Shown here: piece after piece, positions 30,608 through 41,022 of the stretch
How positions within the stretch are numbered: the first letter of the stretch is position 1
How the letters are laid out: each line of letters begins with the position of its first letter
Origin: Jaminaea rosea
Lineage: Eukaryota > Basidiomycota > Exobasidiomycetes > Microstromatales
Direction of reading: 5' to 3'
Length of the DNA stretch: 64,000 nucleotides
Assembly (NCBI RefSeq): GCF_003144245.1
Contig: NW_020289993.1
Location: 248,001-312,000 of the forward strand
Program-made: the position numbers and the translations under genes
The notes under the pieces: generated by a model
What the model saw: only the letters and a program-made list of their open reading frames with translations
The model's database searches: none
Told to the model about the DNA's origin: nothing

Positions 30608-31125
30608 GCGCGCATCCATTCGCTGCTCGACTCGAACCACCTTTGCGCTGTGCTTTCCATTGTCCAGATTCCGTTCGTATCCTTGTGTCGTCTGACCGTG
30701 TCACGCAGCTGCTCTTTGCCTCTTGCAATCAATGCTAGTTCGAAATCCCCAGTGTGACTGCGTGACTGGATCTTACGCCCGCAGCCGCCCAGATGTAGCC
30801 TTGAGAGACTGCCTGAGCCTTACGTGGATGATGTTTGGCTTCTGCAGATCCGACAAGCTGAAAGCTGCACTGGCGCCCACCTGCGGCAAGCCCTTCATGA
30901 TCGCCCCTCACGACTGTATGTCGACATGAGCTGCTTCTTTCTCGCAGCGCACCGTCGCGCTTACTCCAGCGCCCTTGAGGGGCAAGTGCCGCGCACTTGA
31001 TCTGGTGCTCAAAGAGCGAAAGATTGGGGAACCATGAGTGTGTCGGCGTCACATCACTCAGTCTCCGGGGACGAGGTCCAGACGCCTTTGCGACCCAATC
31101 TTTGTCGTGCACCTTGCCGCAAAGC

Positions 31126-31214
31126 AGGAGAGCGAAGGAAGAGTTGGGCACTCGCTTGGGCGTGTAGAGCGTTGTAAAGCAGTACGCAAGCGCAAGTAAA
31201 GGCGTCGTGATGGC
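31126..31214 (+). pseudogene. decayed copy of the DNMT5 3' end
   Basis: This stretch aligns with positions about 27554-27653, the last 30 or so codons of DNMT5 and the bases just after its stop. Identical blocks include GAGTTGGGCACTC, AGAGCGTTGT and GTGATGGC in the same order and near-equal spacing. In translation the functional end reads EELGTQLGVESVVEQ, while this copy reads EELGTRLGV, a TAG stop, then SVVKQ. Small length differences and the stop show it is non-functional. No larger part of DNMT5 could be followed upstream with confidence. The origin (local segmental duplication then decay, or unequal exchange) is inferred. Confidence 0.75.
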
Positions 31215-31260
31215 AGGCAGCGAGCGCGGCGTGGCCAGGCCAAAGGGCCGCTCGAAAGGC

Positions 31261-31341
31261 GAGGGTAGAGAAGCCATCAGATTCGATCGAAAGCAGAGGG
31301 GCGAGAAGCCGGGACGAGAATCTGATGGCTTCTCTGCCCTC
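31261..31341. repeat. inverted repeat with 24-bp arms and 33-nt loop
   Basis: The left arm 31261-31284 and right arm 31318-31341 are reverse complements except at one position, which would be a U-G pair in a plus-strand transcript. The loop is 31285-31317. It sits about 45 bp after the DNMT5 relict. It could be the remains of a small inverted-repeat transposon, a hairpin transcript or a terminator-like fold; nothing in the sequence decides. Confidence 0.85.
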
Positions 31342-32617
31342 AACTGCGGCGCATGCGCCTGAGCTGCGGACCCGTTCTCCTTCCACAGGTCAAGCGGGAC
31401 TAAGCCGACCCGAGGCGGCCACAATACTGAGGCCTGCTGCTGTGCGCCCCTTCGCCGCTCACGAATGCGTGAGATGGCCTGCTTCTGTCTCCAACGAACC
31501 AGTCCAAGTGCCTGTGCGTGAGTGAGGTGACTTGCCATCTACTGTCGCGGCATCACCCGACAGTGCATTGGGCGCTGCAGCGTGACGCGGGGACACTGCA
31601 AGCGAGTACAGCTCAGACGCGTCAGGCCGCGGCCGCAGCCGCAGCAGAACTCGCTGCGCTGCGTATCGCCCTCGGAGGAAGTTGCAACCACCTTCAGCTG
31701 TTCCACAACCGCCGCGCAGCCGCGTAGCATATACGCAGCCATCACGTCTCGCCCGTCCAACATGCCACGCCGCAAGACTTCCTGAGCGGTTGACTGCACC
31801 AAATGCACTCAACGTCCACATTCCGCAGCTGCAACGCGAGGGCTGGGCAACGGCAGCTGCAAGGTCAGCTCGTCAGCAGCCACTTGCGATGGTGATTCGC
31901 CGCGAACCATACACCAAATTCAAAAATGAGAGAAAAGCAGCTGAGCAAGGCTTGATGTCGCTCTATTGCATCAGCGCAGGGCCTTCTTCGACGCCGCAGC
32001 GATGACAGAGCATCGCGACACTTGTGTTGCTCAGCTGGCAGCGCAGGATAAGCCTAAGCACGGTTCTGCCCATCAACTGGAGCATCCTCGCCTCACTCTC
32101 GCACGCAGCCTGTCCGCACAAGTTGCTTGTCATCATCAGCTCGCATGACCTCTCTGAAGCTACTGTTGCTCGGATCGAACCGCGCTGCATGCTAACAGTC
32201 CCATGCGCAGCGTGACGGACTGCATAGGGAGAAATCGTGACCATTGTGATACGAGCATCCTGAAGACAAGTAGCAGCCCGATTGAAGCCGTGCACCGCTG
32301 CGCCATATTTGTCCCTTGAGGGAGAACACAGTGGCCACAGACACACACTGAACGCGGCGCGCGTCTTTCATCGACGGGCTGCGCGACGCCGCGAAATAGG
32401 CCTGACGGATAGACAGCAGAAACAGCATGCTCGGCATTGATTCAGTATCAGCTCAAAAAGCCGAGCGATGGCAAGTCACAGTGATGCGAGGGCCAGGCAA
32501 ACAAGGCTTCCGATTGGCGCTATGACAGAAGAGAACGCGATTTGAGGCTGCTTGAGCGATTTATGGGCTTTGTTTTTGCTATGACTTGATCGGCCTGCCT
32601 GCACGTGGTCCTCAGAT

Positions 32618-32653
32618 GGCGCAGCGCGTCGCGTAGCGCGCAGCGCGCGCGCC
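32618..32653. repeat. GCGC-rich alternating purine-pyrimidine block
   Basis: This is a 36-bp block of overlapping GCGC and CGCGC steps (GGCGCAGCGCGTCGCG, then GCGCGCAGCGCGCGCGCC) inside the gene-poor stretch. It is partly self-complementary and extremely CpG-dense. Confidence 0.7.
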
Positions 32654-33709
32654 TTTTGCGCCTACTTGGTTTGCTGTGAGCCCCCGAACGTGAGAGACGC
32701 AGGAGAATTGTATTTGAGAAGTTTTGTCAATGCATAGGGCGAGATCACTAGACAGGGCTTGAAGTGGACGATGGTCGCGGTGTAATCTGTTCGATGCTGC
32801 AACTGCTTGTACGAGGTCTCCGGGCGCCACTCGAAGGTGATAATGAAGGGCTAAGCATGCTGCAGCGCGGCTCTCGAGGCTTCTGTGACATCTCCTCTGT
32901 TGCAATATGCCAGGGCCGGCAGACAGAGCGTTTGGCCGGCTCACTTCTCGCTACTCCGGCTGGCCATGGTAACGCTGCAGCCTCGAGAAGTTTGCAAGCA
33001 AGGCTCCCGTCGTGGCTCATGGGTGGCTAGTGGGACTCGCTGCTCGGTGATGCTTGCGTTGCGCGGAATGAGATGAGGGGTCAGCTCGCGGGTGCCTTGT
33101 CAGGGCGAGACGGTGTCGCGAGGGCAGCCATATCGCGATGGCCCGTGCCTGACGGCTTTGCCCTGTCCCCGGAGATGCGAGCTCAAGAGTAGACGCTCTC
33201 CAGACGGGCTGTGTCGCTTCGTCGAGCTCAGCTCGATGAGCGAGCGACTAGCGAGGCTTCCTTCTCTACTCATCACTACAACTCCTCCCCTTCCTCACCA
33301 CTCACCCCAAAAGATACAACGACCGCTGCCTCTCCTCCTCGGAGCACGCCGAATCAGCCGAGGTCGCCCAGCCCGCGCCTGCGCCTGCGCATCTCTCGCC
33401 CACTCCCCGCTCCGCCTCCTCTTCGCCGACGTCGTCGCCCGCGTCATGCGTCATCGCCTCTGGAGAAGACATTGTCCACGTCCTCATCAATAGATAGCGG
33501 CCTAGGCGTTTGACCGCTTCGAGCAGAAGTGGGGCACGCTGAGGCCAAGTCAAGCCAGTAGGGTGGTGGAGCTCTTCTGTGCAGAGTCCTGCGTGCGAGC
33601 GGCCTGCGCCTTACCCGCCGACATCGGGGCTACGCTGGAGAGGGAGCGCGACCAAAGGCAGAGTGGAGCCCGCGCCGCCACATCTTCATCAGCAACAGCC
33701 TCGTCATCG

Positions 33710-35173
33710 ATGCCCGCGGCTCGCAACTCTTCCCCTTCCTTCTCGCTCCCAGCACGTCACGCGCACGTACAGGCCCCGGCCCCGGCCCCGGCCCCGACCC
33801 CGACCTCGATCCCTGCGCTGGCCGTTGGCTCACTCCCACTGCCTGCTCCAGCAGCGGTGCCTGCAGTGTTAAGACAGGCAGCGGCGTCGCCCTCGCCATC
33901 CACAGCCGGACCTGTCGCTTCGCTCCCTCCTTCACTCGGCACCTCCGACACCGGCGCCGCTTCATCCTCGGACGAGCTGGCTCAGCTTCCCCTCTGGCTT
34001 GCCTTGTGGCGCTTCAGCGACCATCCCAGCCAGGAAAGGATGACGGACTTCACTGACCAGATCCTCGATCTCATCAAGGATGTCCTGAGGTTAATCGGGA
34101 GGCAGCCGGACTACGAGTTCGTGCTGCAAGTCATGTGGAGAGTCGAAAAAGCTTTGGCTGGGATGGAGATCGGGCGTGACGGGGTGAGAAGGCACCGTGT
34201 CTTCGCGGATGCCCAGACCAGGATGCAGGGGGAGAGGCAGGCAGAGGTGGTTATCGTCTTGGGTGAGGATGGGATGTGCGTCGACAAGGACAGCACGGCT
34301 GAGTCAGACGTGACGGCTACGACTCGCTCGCTCATCGCTGATCATGCTCGATCGTCATCCCCCTGCACCGCTTCGACCGTAGACTTCCTCCTTTGGCAAA
34401 GCAGCGCCACTCACGACATCGCCTCGTACGACAATGGCTTCAAGCAAGGGGTGTACGAGCACTACCCTCTGCCCCAGTTCCTTGGTTTCGTCACTGAGGA
34501 TGGGGAGCCATGCAAGGGGAGGTACAGGGACATGATGGAGGCTGGTGAGATGCGGCGCGTGCTCAATCACATGTCAGCGCGCCGTGCGCAGGCATTGAAG
34601 CGGATGGAGTACTTGCGCCCTGCCTTTTACACCGGTTGCCACCGAGCTGCGCCTGGGTTCCAGGAGGATGGGGAGGCGGACGAGATGGAGATGGTCTCCA
34701 AGAAGCAGCTGCATTACCACGAGAATGCACGCAGCTTTGACAAGACGCTCCATGTCCGGGCGAGGCTCAAGAGTGGGGCAAGCGGCGAGGAGGGCAAGGC
34801 AGGTGGCAGTGGGCGCGATGGAGGGGGGACCGGACAGGCGAGAGCAGAGGGCAGCACGTCTGGCGGCGGCTTGTTGAAGAGGCCCATGGGGAAAGGGGGG
34901 ATGAGGCCGGCACCTCGCACGCAGCGCGGGAAGAACGACGTCTGCCCAAGTGGGCGAACCGAGTGCTGTCAGTACGTACCCATGAAAGAGGATACTCTGA
35001 CCACGGCTCACCTTCTCTCCCTACTGGCCTCTTCCCTCTCTGCACGGTCGAGGCATTTGCGGCAGGGACGCAGGAAGGGAGGAGGGGCGGCGAATCTCTT
35101 GTGGATTGGGCTTGGAGGCACTTTCGCGAGAAAGACGCCGACAGTGAGGAGCAAGCGAGCATCTGCCCGTTGA
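33710..35173 (+). CDS. hypothetical protein, gene structure uncertain
   Basis: The frame is open from 33506 to the stop at 35173; 33710 is the first in-frame ATG. Coding-like sequence continues upstream of it (AFDRFEQKWGTLRPSQ, VVELFCAESCVRAACALPA), so earlier exons are likely, perhaps joined at a TAG acceptor ending at 33505. After a low-complexity Ala/Pro stretch the central part is globular and helical: LPLWLALWRFSDHPSQERM, ILDLIKDVLRLIGRQPDYE, FVLQVMWRVEKALAGMEIG, then GVYEHYPLPQFLGFV and RMEYLRPAFYTGCH. A possible 3' intron begins with GTACGT at about 34970 and ends near 35060; splicing could switch to a frame reading VDWAWRHFREKDADSEEQ and end at 35146 or 35379. No family is recognised. 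Confidence 0.45.
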   Translation: MPAARNSSPSFSLPARHAHVQAPAPAPAPTPTSIPALAVGSLPLPAPAAVPAVLRQAAASPSPSTAGPVASLPPSLGTSDTGAASSSDELAQLPLWLALWRFSDHPSQERMTDFTDQILDLIKDVLRLIGRQPDYEFVLQVMWRVEKALAGMEIGRDGVRRHRVFADAQTRMQGERQAEVVIVLGEDGMCVDKDSTAESDVTATTRSLIADHARSSSPCTASTVDFLLWQSSATHDIASYDNGFKQGVYEHYPLPQFLGFVTEDGEPCKGRYRDMMEAGEMRRVLNHMSARRAQALKRMEYLRPAFYTGCHRAAPGFQEDGEADEMEMVSKKQLHYHENARSFDKTLHVRARLKSGASGEEGKAGGSGRDGGGTGQARAEGSTSGGGLLKRPMGKGGMRPAPRTQRGKNDVCPSGRTECCQYVPMKEDTLTTAHLLSLLASSLSARSRHLRQGRRKGGGAANLLWIGLGGTFARKTPTVRSKRASAR

Positions 35174-35379
35174 GGGGTGTCCACTCATGCTCACAGGGCT
35201 GGCAGAACGCGAGGGCAGCGGCGAGAAAGGAGGGGAAGGAGATGACGGAGGAGCTCTCAAGTGAGCACGTTCGACGTAGGCACGCCACGATCAGAGGCCA
35301 CGTCGGACACCACGATGAGCAGCTAGAGGCCATCATTCAATCGAACCCCGTTCACTCACCTGAGCGCGCCTTCATTTAG

Positions 35380-35829
35380 ACCAGAGACGGCCCGACCCGC
35401 CTCATAGCTAGGTGATTTTGGGATGATGCCGGTGATGGTTGTCAAGCTTGCGTGCGCATCGTCCTCGCTCGCGTTGCGTGGAGTGACGCCGCCCGAGCTA
35501 AACCTGGGGCCCTGAGAGACTGATTAAGCGTTCTCATGCGTTCTTTGGCTGATATGAGTCGACCAAGGGGTGGAGAGCAGGGGGACGCGCGCTGTGGCTG
35601 GAGCACATCTCGTCTTCCTCACCGCTCGACCGCAGCACACTCCCAATAGGGTGCAACCCATCCGACGATGCACGCCTATATTCGCTTGTCCACACAAGGC
35701 GTCGCGTCTGGAACGTAGCGAGAAGAGGTTGGGGCACTTGCCACGCGACTGCGAGGGCGCTTGTCAAGCCATCCAGGGTGCGGTGCGCAAGTCGTTCAAC
35801 ACTGCTACAAACGCCTCCACGCCCTCGCC
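35380..35829. other. spacer upstream of the SnoaL-like gene
   Basis: This 450-bp gap has no supported exon. It presumably contains the 3' end of the preceding hypothetical gene and the promoter of the next gene. Confidence 0.4.
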
Positions 35830-36365
35830 ATGACCATAGTCCAAACAGACTCCGCGGTATCGCCCAAGGTCAAGGCCTTTCTCGAGAACTTCTTCCGCCT
35901 GTCCGACGAACCTTCTGCCCATGAAGAATACTCGCAGCAGTTCATCGATGGGCCAGGGCTTCATTTCCAGAGTGCGTTTTCGCCAGCTCTTCACTTCACC
36001 TGATCTCACCGCTTTCCCCCTACCTCTCCCCAGTCGGGCCCATGAAGGCCGTCGACACTCGTAAAGACGTTCACGCTTGGCGAGTGAAGGCGTGGCAGCC
36101 GCCCATCATCTCGCGCAACCACCAGATAGACGACGTCTTTGTCAAGGGCGACGAACAGCTGATGCTGAGAGGGAGAGTAACGTATGGCAAGGACGACGGG
36201 AGCGAAGGAAGTGCGACATGCGGTGCTTGGATGGTGTTTGCGCCTGGCGAGGAGCTCAAGATCCAGTCGTACACGGTTTGGGTTGTGAGTGCCCGCGACA
36301 GTGTCGCACCGCACGAAGCTGATCAGTTGACACGCCCTCATCCCCAGACGCCCGAGCAGAAGTAG
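35830..36365 (+). CDS. SnoaL/NTF2-like fold protein
   Basis: Three exons, 35830..35971, 36034..36284 and an 18-nt final exon 36348..36365, give 136 residues. Introns of 62 and 63 nt have GTGCGT and GTGAGT donors. The protein begins MTIVQTDSAVSPKVKAFLE, followed by FFRLSDEPSAHEEYSQQFI, MKAVDTRKDVHAWRVKAW and a beta-strand-rich half (DVFVKGDEQLMLRGRVTYG, TCGAWMVFAPGEELKIQSY). Size, the FF.LSD...Y..F start and the final strands are typical of fungal SnoaL-like (NTF2 superfamily) proteins. These are small cone-shaped barrels, often of unknown substrate. No signal peptide is present, so it is probably cytosolic. Whether it is an enzyme or a binding protein cannot be told from sequence. Confidence 0.8.
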
Positions 36366-36818
36366 CGTTGCGAGAGTCGATGTAGTTGGAGAGTTGTGGC
36401 GGTAACAAACGGCGCGTACGTCGAACACTCTGCGTTTAATTGATCAAAAACGCTGGCAATGATCCAGTGATAGGCATAGTTGAGCTCCTCGTAAAGGCGG
36501 CGTTTCTCGCCGTTGGTGCCTGCCTCTCTGCTTCCGGCCCGCTCCTGTCTGTCTCCGCCCGCCCGGCCGGCCGGCTCTTCGCTCGGACCGCGACTTTGCT
36601 GCTTTCGAACCATTCCTCATCACCACACCACGAAATCCTGTCCTGTCGCGTGCCACTATCATCACGGCGTGCCATCCCGGCGACACACGATCACAGCTCG
36701 TCGTTGTCGCGTCGTTGCCGTGTCGCGACGTGAGGGCAAAGAGCGTTGATCCCATTGCGGTGCACGCACGTCATCCACTTCGTCATCCTCATTCGCCCTC
36801 GATCTCGTCCTCGCCCTC
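36366..36818. promoter_or_regulatory. promoter region of the Zn2Cys6 factor gene
   Basis: This is a 453-bp gap between two plus-strand genes. It includes a GC-rich patch around 36554-36590 (CCCGCCCGGCCGGCC). I see no coding exon and no clear TATA box. Confidence 0.4.
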
Positions 36819-39800
36819 ATGTACCAGCGCGGCAACAACCACAACAACCACAACGGCGGCGGCGGCGGCGGCGGTGGCGGCGCACACTCGGCCGCGTCCC
36901 CAGCCTCCGGTGGGCCATCTGCCCTCCCAGCCTTCTCTCATCCTCATTCGGGCATCCGCACGCCGCCCAATGGCCAGTCCCCTCACGTCTCACCTTATGC
37001 GACGCCCGCGCCCCTGTATGCACCTTCTCTGCCCTACTCGTACCCTACAATACCCAGCAGCATGAGCCGACAGAGCTCCGTGGGCGCAGGAGCATGGAGT
37101 CCAGCCCCTGGGGGCCAACGCGCATCTACCAGCTCAGCCGTCAAGTATGAGGGCGGAGAGGGCGATGAGGATGAGGATGAAGACGGGGAAGACGAAGACG
37201 ATGACGACGACGATGATGACGATGATGAGGACGACGACGGCGACTCGTCTGCCATGAGCCCTTCCTCTCGCAAGCGCAAAAGAGAGAGCGATGGGCGAGC
37301 TAGTGCAACACCGCACGCTGCTACGACCGTCGCCGACGCCGCATCGGCCCACAAGAAGCCCAAGCCGCCGCGAGGATCCAAGGCGTGCACACACTGTAGA
37401 AAGCTCAAGATGCGCTGCACAGGCGGTGAAAATGGACCTCCATGCGATCGCTGCCGGCATTCGGGATATCAGTGCATCTTCGAGGAGAGCAATCGAGGCA
37501 AGAAAGCCGCAGCCAACGCGGCAGCAGCGGCGCAAGCAAAGGCCGAAAAGGCAGCTCAAGCCGCACTTGTTGCAAGTAACAAGGCCAGCGCCAGCAGCAG
37601 CGGCCACACGCAAGAAAACGAAAGCCTCAGCAGCGGCTTTCCGACAAAGACAAAAGGAAAGTCCAAGCAGTCGAACCAAGACCTCGCCCGCAGTCTGGAA
37701 AAGATGGAGCAGACGCTCGAGAGCGTCCTCAAGACGATTCGCGATCCAACGCATGCCAGTCAGCTGGGTCATGCCAGCGGAATGCTCACTCGTCCCTCAT
37801 CTCCAGAGGCAAGGAGCAAAGCGAGCGACTCGCACCGCCACCACGACGGAGCCCGACCAACGAGCATCGCGCCAAGCCAACTCACAGCGCCGTCGTCATT
37901 CGCGCCTCCTCATCAACCAGTCTCTGCCCGCTACGCATCCGTCGCCTCGGCGGCAACAGCTGGCGCGCCAATCTCACCACCTGCGCCTCGTCAGCAGCAG
38001 TCTACCAGAATAGGAGCTGTTGGCAGTAGCGGCGGCGGAGCCGGAGGACGAGGCGTGCGCACGACGAGTCCACGCCTGCATTCGCTCCCTCCAGACAGCC
38101 TCAACCCTCTAGGCCTGCTCGCCGAGGCCAGCTTGGGCAATCAGCTCGGATCGGCAAGGCGCGCCAAGAGTAGCGGCGTAGAGAACGACGGAGAAGAGAC
38201 TGGCAGGGATGCGTCAGAGGCGGCGGCGGCGCCTTCGAGTCGGCAGGCTTCCAAGTCTGCTGGCCCGGCCGAGCGCGGCGCCAAAGACGGCTCTGGTGCT
38301 GCTACGACTCGCCCACGCAACGCACCCGCCCTCGGCGTTGCATCTAAGACCTACTTCCGCCCAGGACCCATGTCCATGTTGCCCCTCCGCAAAGTCATCA
38401 TCGACCGCGAGCTCCCTCCCGAGCTCCTCACTTCGGGCGTCGTGAGCGACACCGAGGTACTCGATCTCTTCAGCATCTTCTTCCACAACTGCGCTCAGCA
38501 TATCATCCTCCTCGACCCCGAGTGGCATACGCCGCAGTTCGTGTGCGGGCGGTCGCCCTTCTTGTTCACGGTGATTTTGGCCATCGCCTCACGCTACTAC
38601 GCCAGGCGGCCTGACTTGCACGCCCAATGCCTGAGGCAGGCGACGAAAGAGGCCTTCAATTGCTTGGAGCGCGGTTTCAAGTCGGTGGAAATCGTGCAAG
38701 CCTTCTTGCTGCTGACGATGTGGGGCCAGCCAGCGCGCCGCTTCGAGGAGGACAAGAGCTGGATTTTTGCCGGCATCGCATTCCGAGTGGCTACCGACTT
38801 GAACCTGCATCGCAAGAGCATCGCTACCTTGCCTGGACAGGGCAACCTCGACGATCCGGCCATGATCGAGAGGGAAAAGTGAGTAAGCGCGCAGCGTTAT
38901 GCCAGGTGACAGCTCTGACTCCTCTCTCATCGCCCACGCACCCCCCACGCACAGGGAGATACGCAACCGCGAACGCACATGGATCTTCTGCTTCGTCGTT
39001 GACCGCTCGCTCAGCAGTCAGATGGGCAAGCCGAGCGTCATCCGCGAAGACTTCATCTTGCGCAATACCCGAGCGTGGGCGCTCGGGCCGACTGCACAAC
39101 CCGCAGACATGGCTTTGAGCGCCATTGTGGGCCTGCAGCGCTTGACATCGCGACAGACTGACCTGCTCTACTCTTCAGTCACTTCGGTGACCGGCTTGAA
39201 TCAGGACCTCGACTTCTCAAGCATGATTCGTGAGTAGCTCTTGCGGAGGATCTCTGGACCGAGCGAGCATGCTGATCGCTCCTCGCCTCTCGCGCCCAGG
39301 CATCTTCTCTGAGCAACTCGAGGAGTGGCGTCACTTCTGGACGATGCGTGGCCTCGTCATCGGTGACTGCCGCAACCGTCAGCCTCCCATTCCAGCCAAC
39401 GACGGCACGCTCAGCCCTCGCGAGATTGAGCTGCGTCAGCTCTTCTCTCTGGCTAACCGCGAAACGCCCCCGCCAGACGACGGCGACCATACGATTCGAA
39501 CGCTATACTACCTCATCCAGCAAGCCCCTCTGCGCTATCACTACGCAGCATTGACACTGCACTCATTCGGCCTACAATTCGGTAATCAAATTGACGACCG
39601 AGGCGTGCAGTTCATACGCTGTTACGACTCCGCGAAAGGTAAGAGAGAAGAGAGCACGTGCAGCTTTCACGCAGCAAGTTCGAAGCTGACTTGCGACTTG
39701 ACCCGCGCCCCCAGGCATTTTCTTTGCTGCTCGCGACGGCATGCGCCCCATCCTACGCTACGCCTCCGACACGCAGATCCTCATCATCGCCTTCTCCCTC

Positions 39801-40985
39801 GTCTTCATGCTCAAGCTCACCCGTCCGACATTCTCCCGCTACGCCAATACCGAGGAGATCCTGCGCCTCGTCGAGGAGGGCGCCGACATGCTTGAAGAGG
39901 TGGCGGCAAGCCCCCTGCACACGCCAGCGCTATATGGGCATTTCCTCAGAGCGACGCTCGCTCAGGCCAAGGCGGACATGGCAGCTCGTGCTGCGGGTGG
40001 CGGTGGGTCGGCTACGAATGGCTACCCTAGCCGCGCAGGCAGCCCGACGCCTGGAGGTGGTGCTGGCGAGGATGGCCCTTCGGTAGCAGCTGCCTTTGGT
40101 CTGCCGCAAGACCCAACTCTGGGCGGCAATGGCGGGCCCGGGCCCGGCGGCGATCCAAGCCTGGCTCCCATGCCTACTGGGACGACGCGGCACAACTCGA
40201 TTAGCGACTCAGCCATGGCCCAGGCTTTTGCGGCTGCGGCTCAACAGCATGGTGGGATCGGCATCGGCGGTGCGAGTGGCAGCGCCTTTCCATACCCCGG
40301 ATTCAGTGCCGCCCCATTCCCCTCTTCAAACGCCTTCAACCCAATGTCCTTCATGTCTGGCGGGCAAGGAGCCAACGCGGGCACTCCAACTCTTGGTTCC
40401 AGTAGCGGAGGATTTTCAGGCGGAATGCCGTCGATGACCAGCCAGCCGGCTGGTGCGGGAGCGCCAGCTCCCTCTCATTCTGGCAGCAACGGCGGTGCTG
40501 GCGGCCAGCCCGACGCAGGCAGTCTGCTCCTCGACAATGTCTGGTGGAATCAGCTTGTGCCGGCGGGTCTCGGGGGTCCACTTGACGGTCTCAATGGCGG
40601 CATTGATTTGCTGCAGCACGAGGCAGAGCACGGGGTGCTCGGGGGAGGGCAAGGTGGAGCACCAGCGAACACGGACGGCAGCGCTGAAGCCGATGCAGCA
40701 CCAGCCAAGCAGCCAGCGGAGGGCGGCGCCGATGCCTCTCGCACACGCAGCGCTCCAGTAGAGGAAGGCAGCATTGGTAATGACGCCACCGCCGCCGCCG
40801 TCGCCGGCCCGGATGGCCGTGAGCCTCGCACTCGCTCGTCCTCGACGACGATGATGAACAAGGGTTTTGGTGTTGGCACAGGTGTTACCCGTCCGAGTAG
40901 CCCTTCGAATGCCAACGCAGGCGGTGGTGGAGCTGGGGTCCTCAATCAGTTTGCGGGCAGCTTCCTCACATTTGATTTCAGCTAG
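36819..40985 (+). CDS. Zn2Cys6 fungal-type transcription factor
   Basis: Four exons, 36819..38878, 38955..39229, 39300..39638 and 39715..40985, give 1314 residues; all introns are 70-76 nt and in phase. The N-terminus has a poly-Gly tract and a long Asp/Glu run encoded by GAC/GAT repeats (37171-37245). The binuclear zinc cluster spans C190-C219 with spacing CX2CX6CX8CX2CX6C (ACTHCRKLKMRC ... CDRCRHSGYQC). The fungal-specific transcription factor domain (about 530-1010) includes DLFSIFFHNCAQHIILLDP, FLLLTMWGQPARRF, WIFAGIAFRVATDLNLHRK and RTWIFCFVVDRSLSSQMGK. The C-terminal 300 residues are Gly/Ala/Ser-rich, probably activation-type. The target pathway cannot be read from sequence; nearby genes do not form an evident pathway cluster with it. 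Confidence 0.92.
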
Positions 40986-41022
40986 ATGAGCGAACGCCCC
41001 TTATCACACAATCAATCTATCC

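Larger units (their letters stand above)
30608..33505. other. 2.9-kb gene-poor stretch with relict and repeats
   Basis: I see no supported gene in this stretch, the longest gap in the window. It contains a decayed copy of the DNMT5 3' end (31126-31214), a hairpin with 24-bp arms (31261-31341) and a GCGC-rich block near 32618-32653. Open frames exist (for example a 267-codon minus-strand frame at 30735-31538) but they show no family resemblance, and that one overlaps both the relict and the hairpin. The stretch could also hold a non-coding transcript or upstream exons of the gene at 33.5 kb. Confidence 0.5.

Noticed and set aside
30715-30760. TTCGAAATCC, reminiscent of a tRNA T-loop
   Set aside because: No matching T-stem, anticodon arm or acceptor stem can be built around it.
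30735-31538. 267-codon minus-strand open frame
   Set aside because: It overlaps the DNMT5 relict and the hairpin, shows no family features, and its sequence partly mirrors the antisense of DNMT5, so it is a by-product of the GC-rich relict.
33092-33493. Three overlapping frames upstream of the hypothetical gene at 33.5 kb
   Set aside because: All three frames are open for a similar length because of Pro/Ser/Arg codon bias, so no one frame can be chosen as an exon without transcript data.
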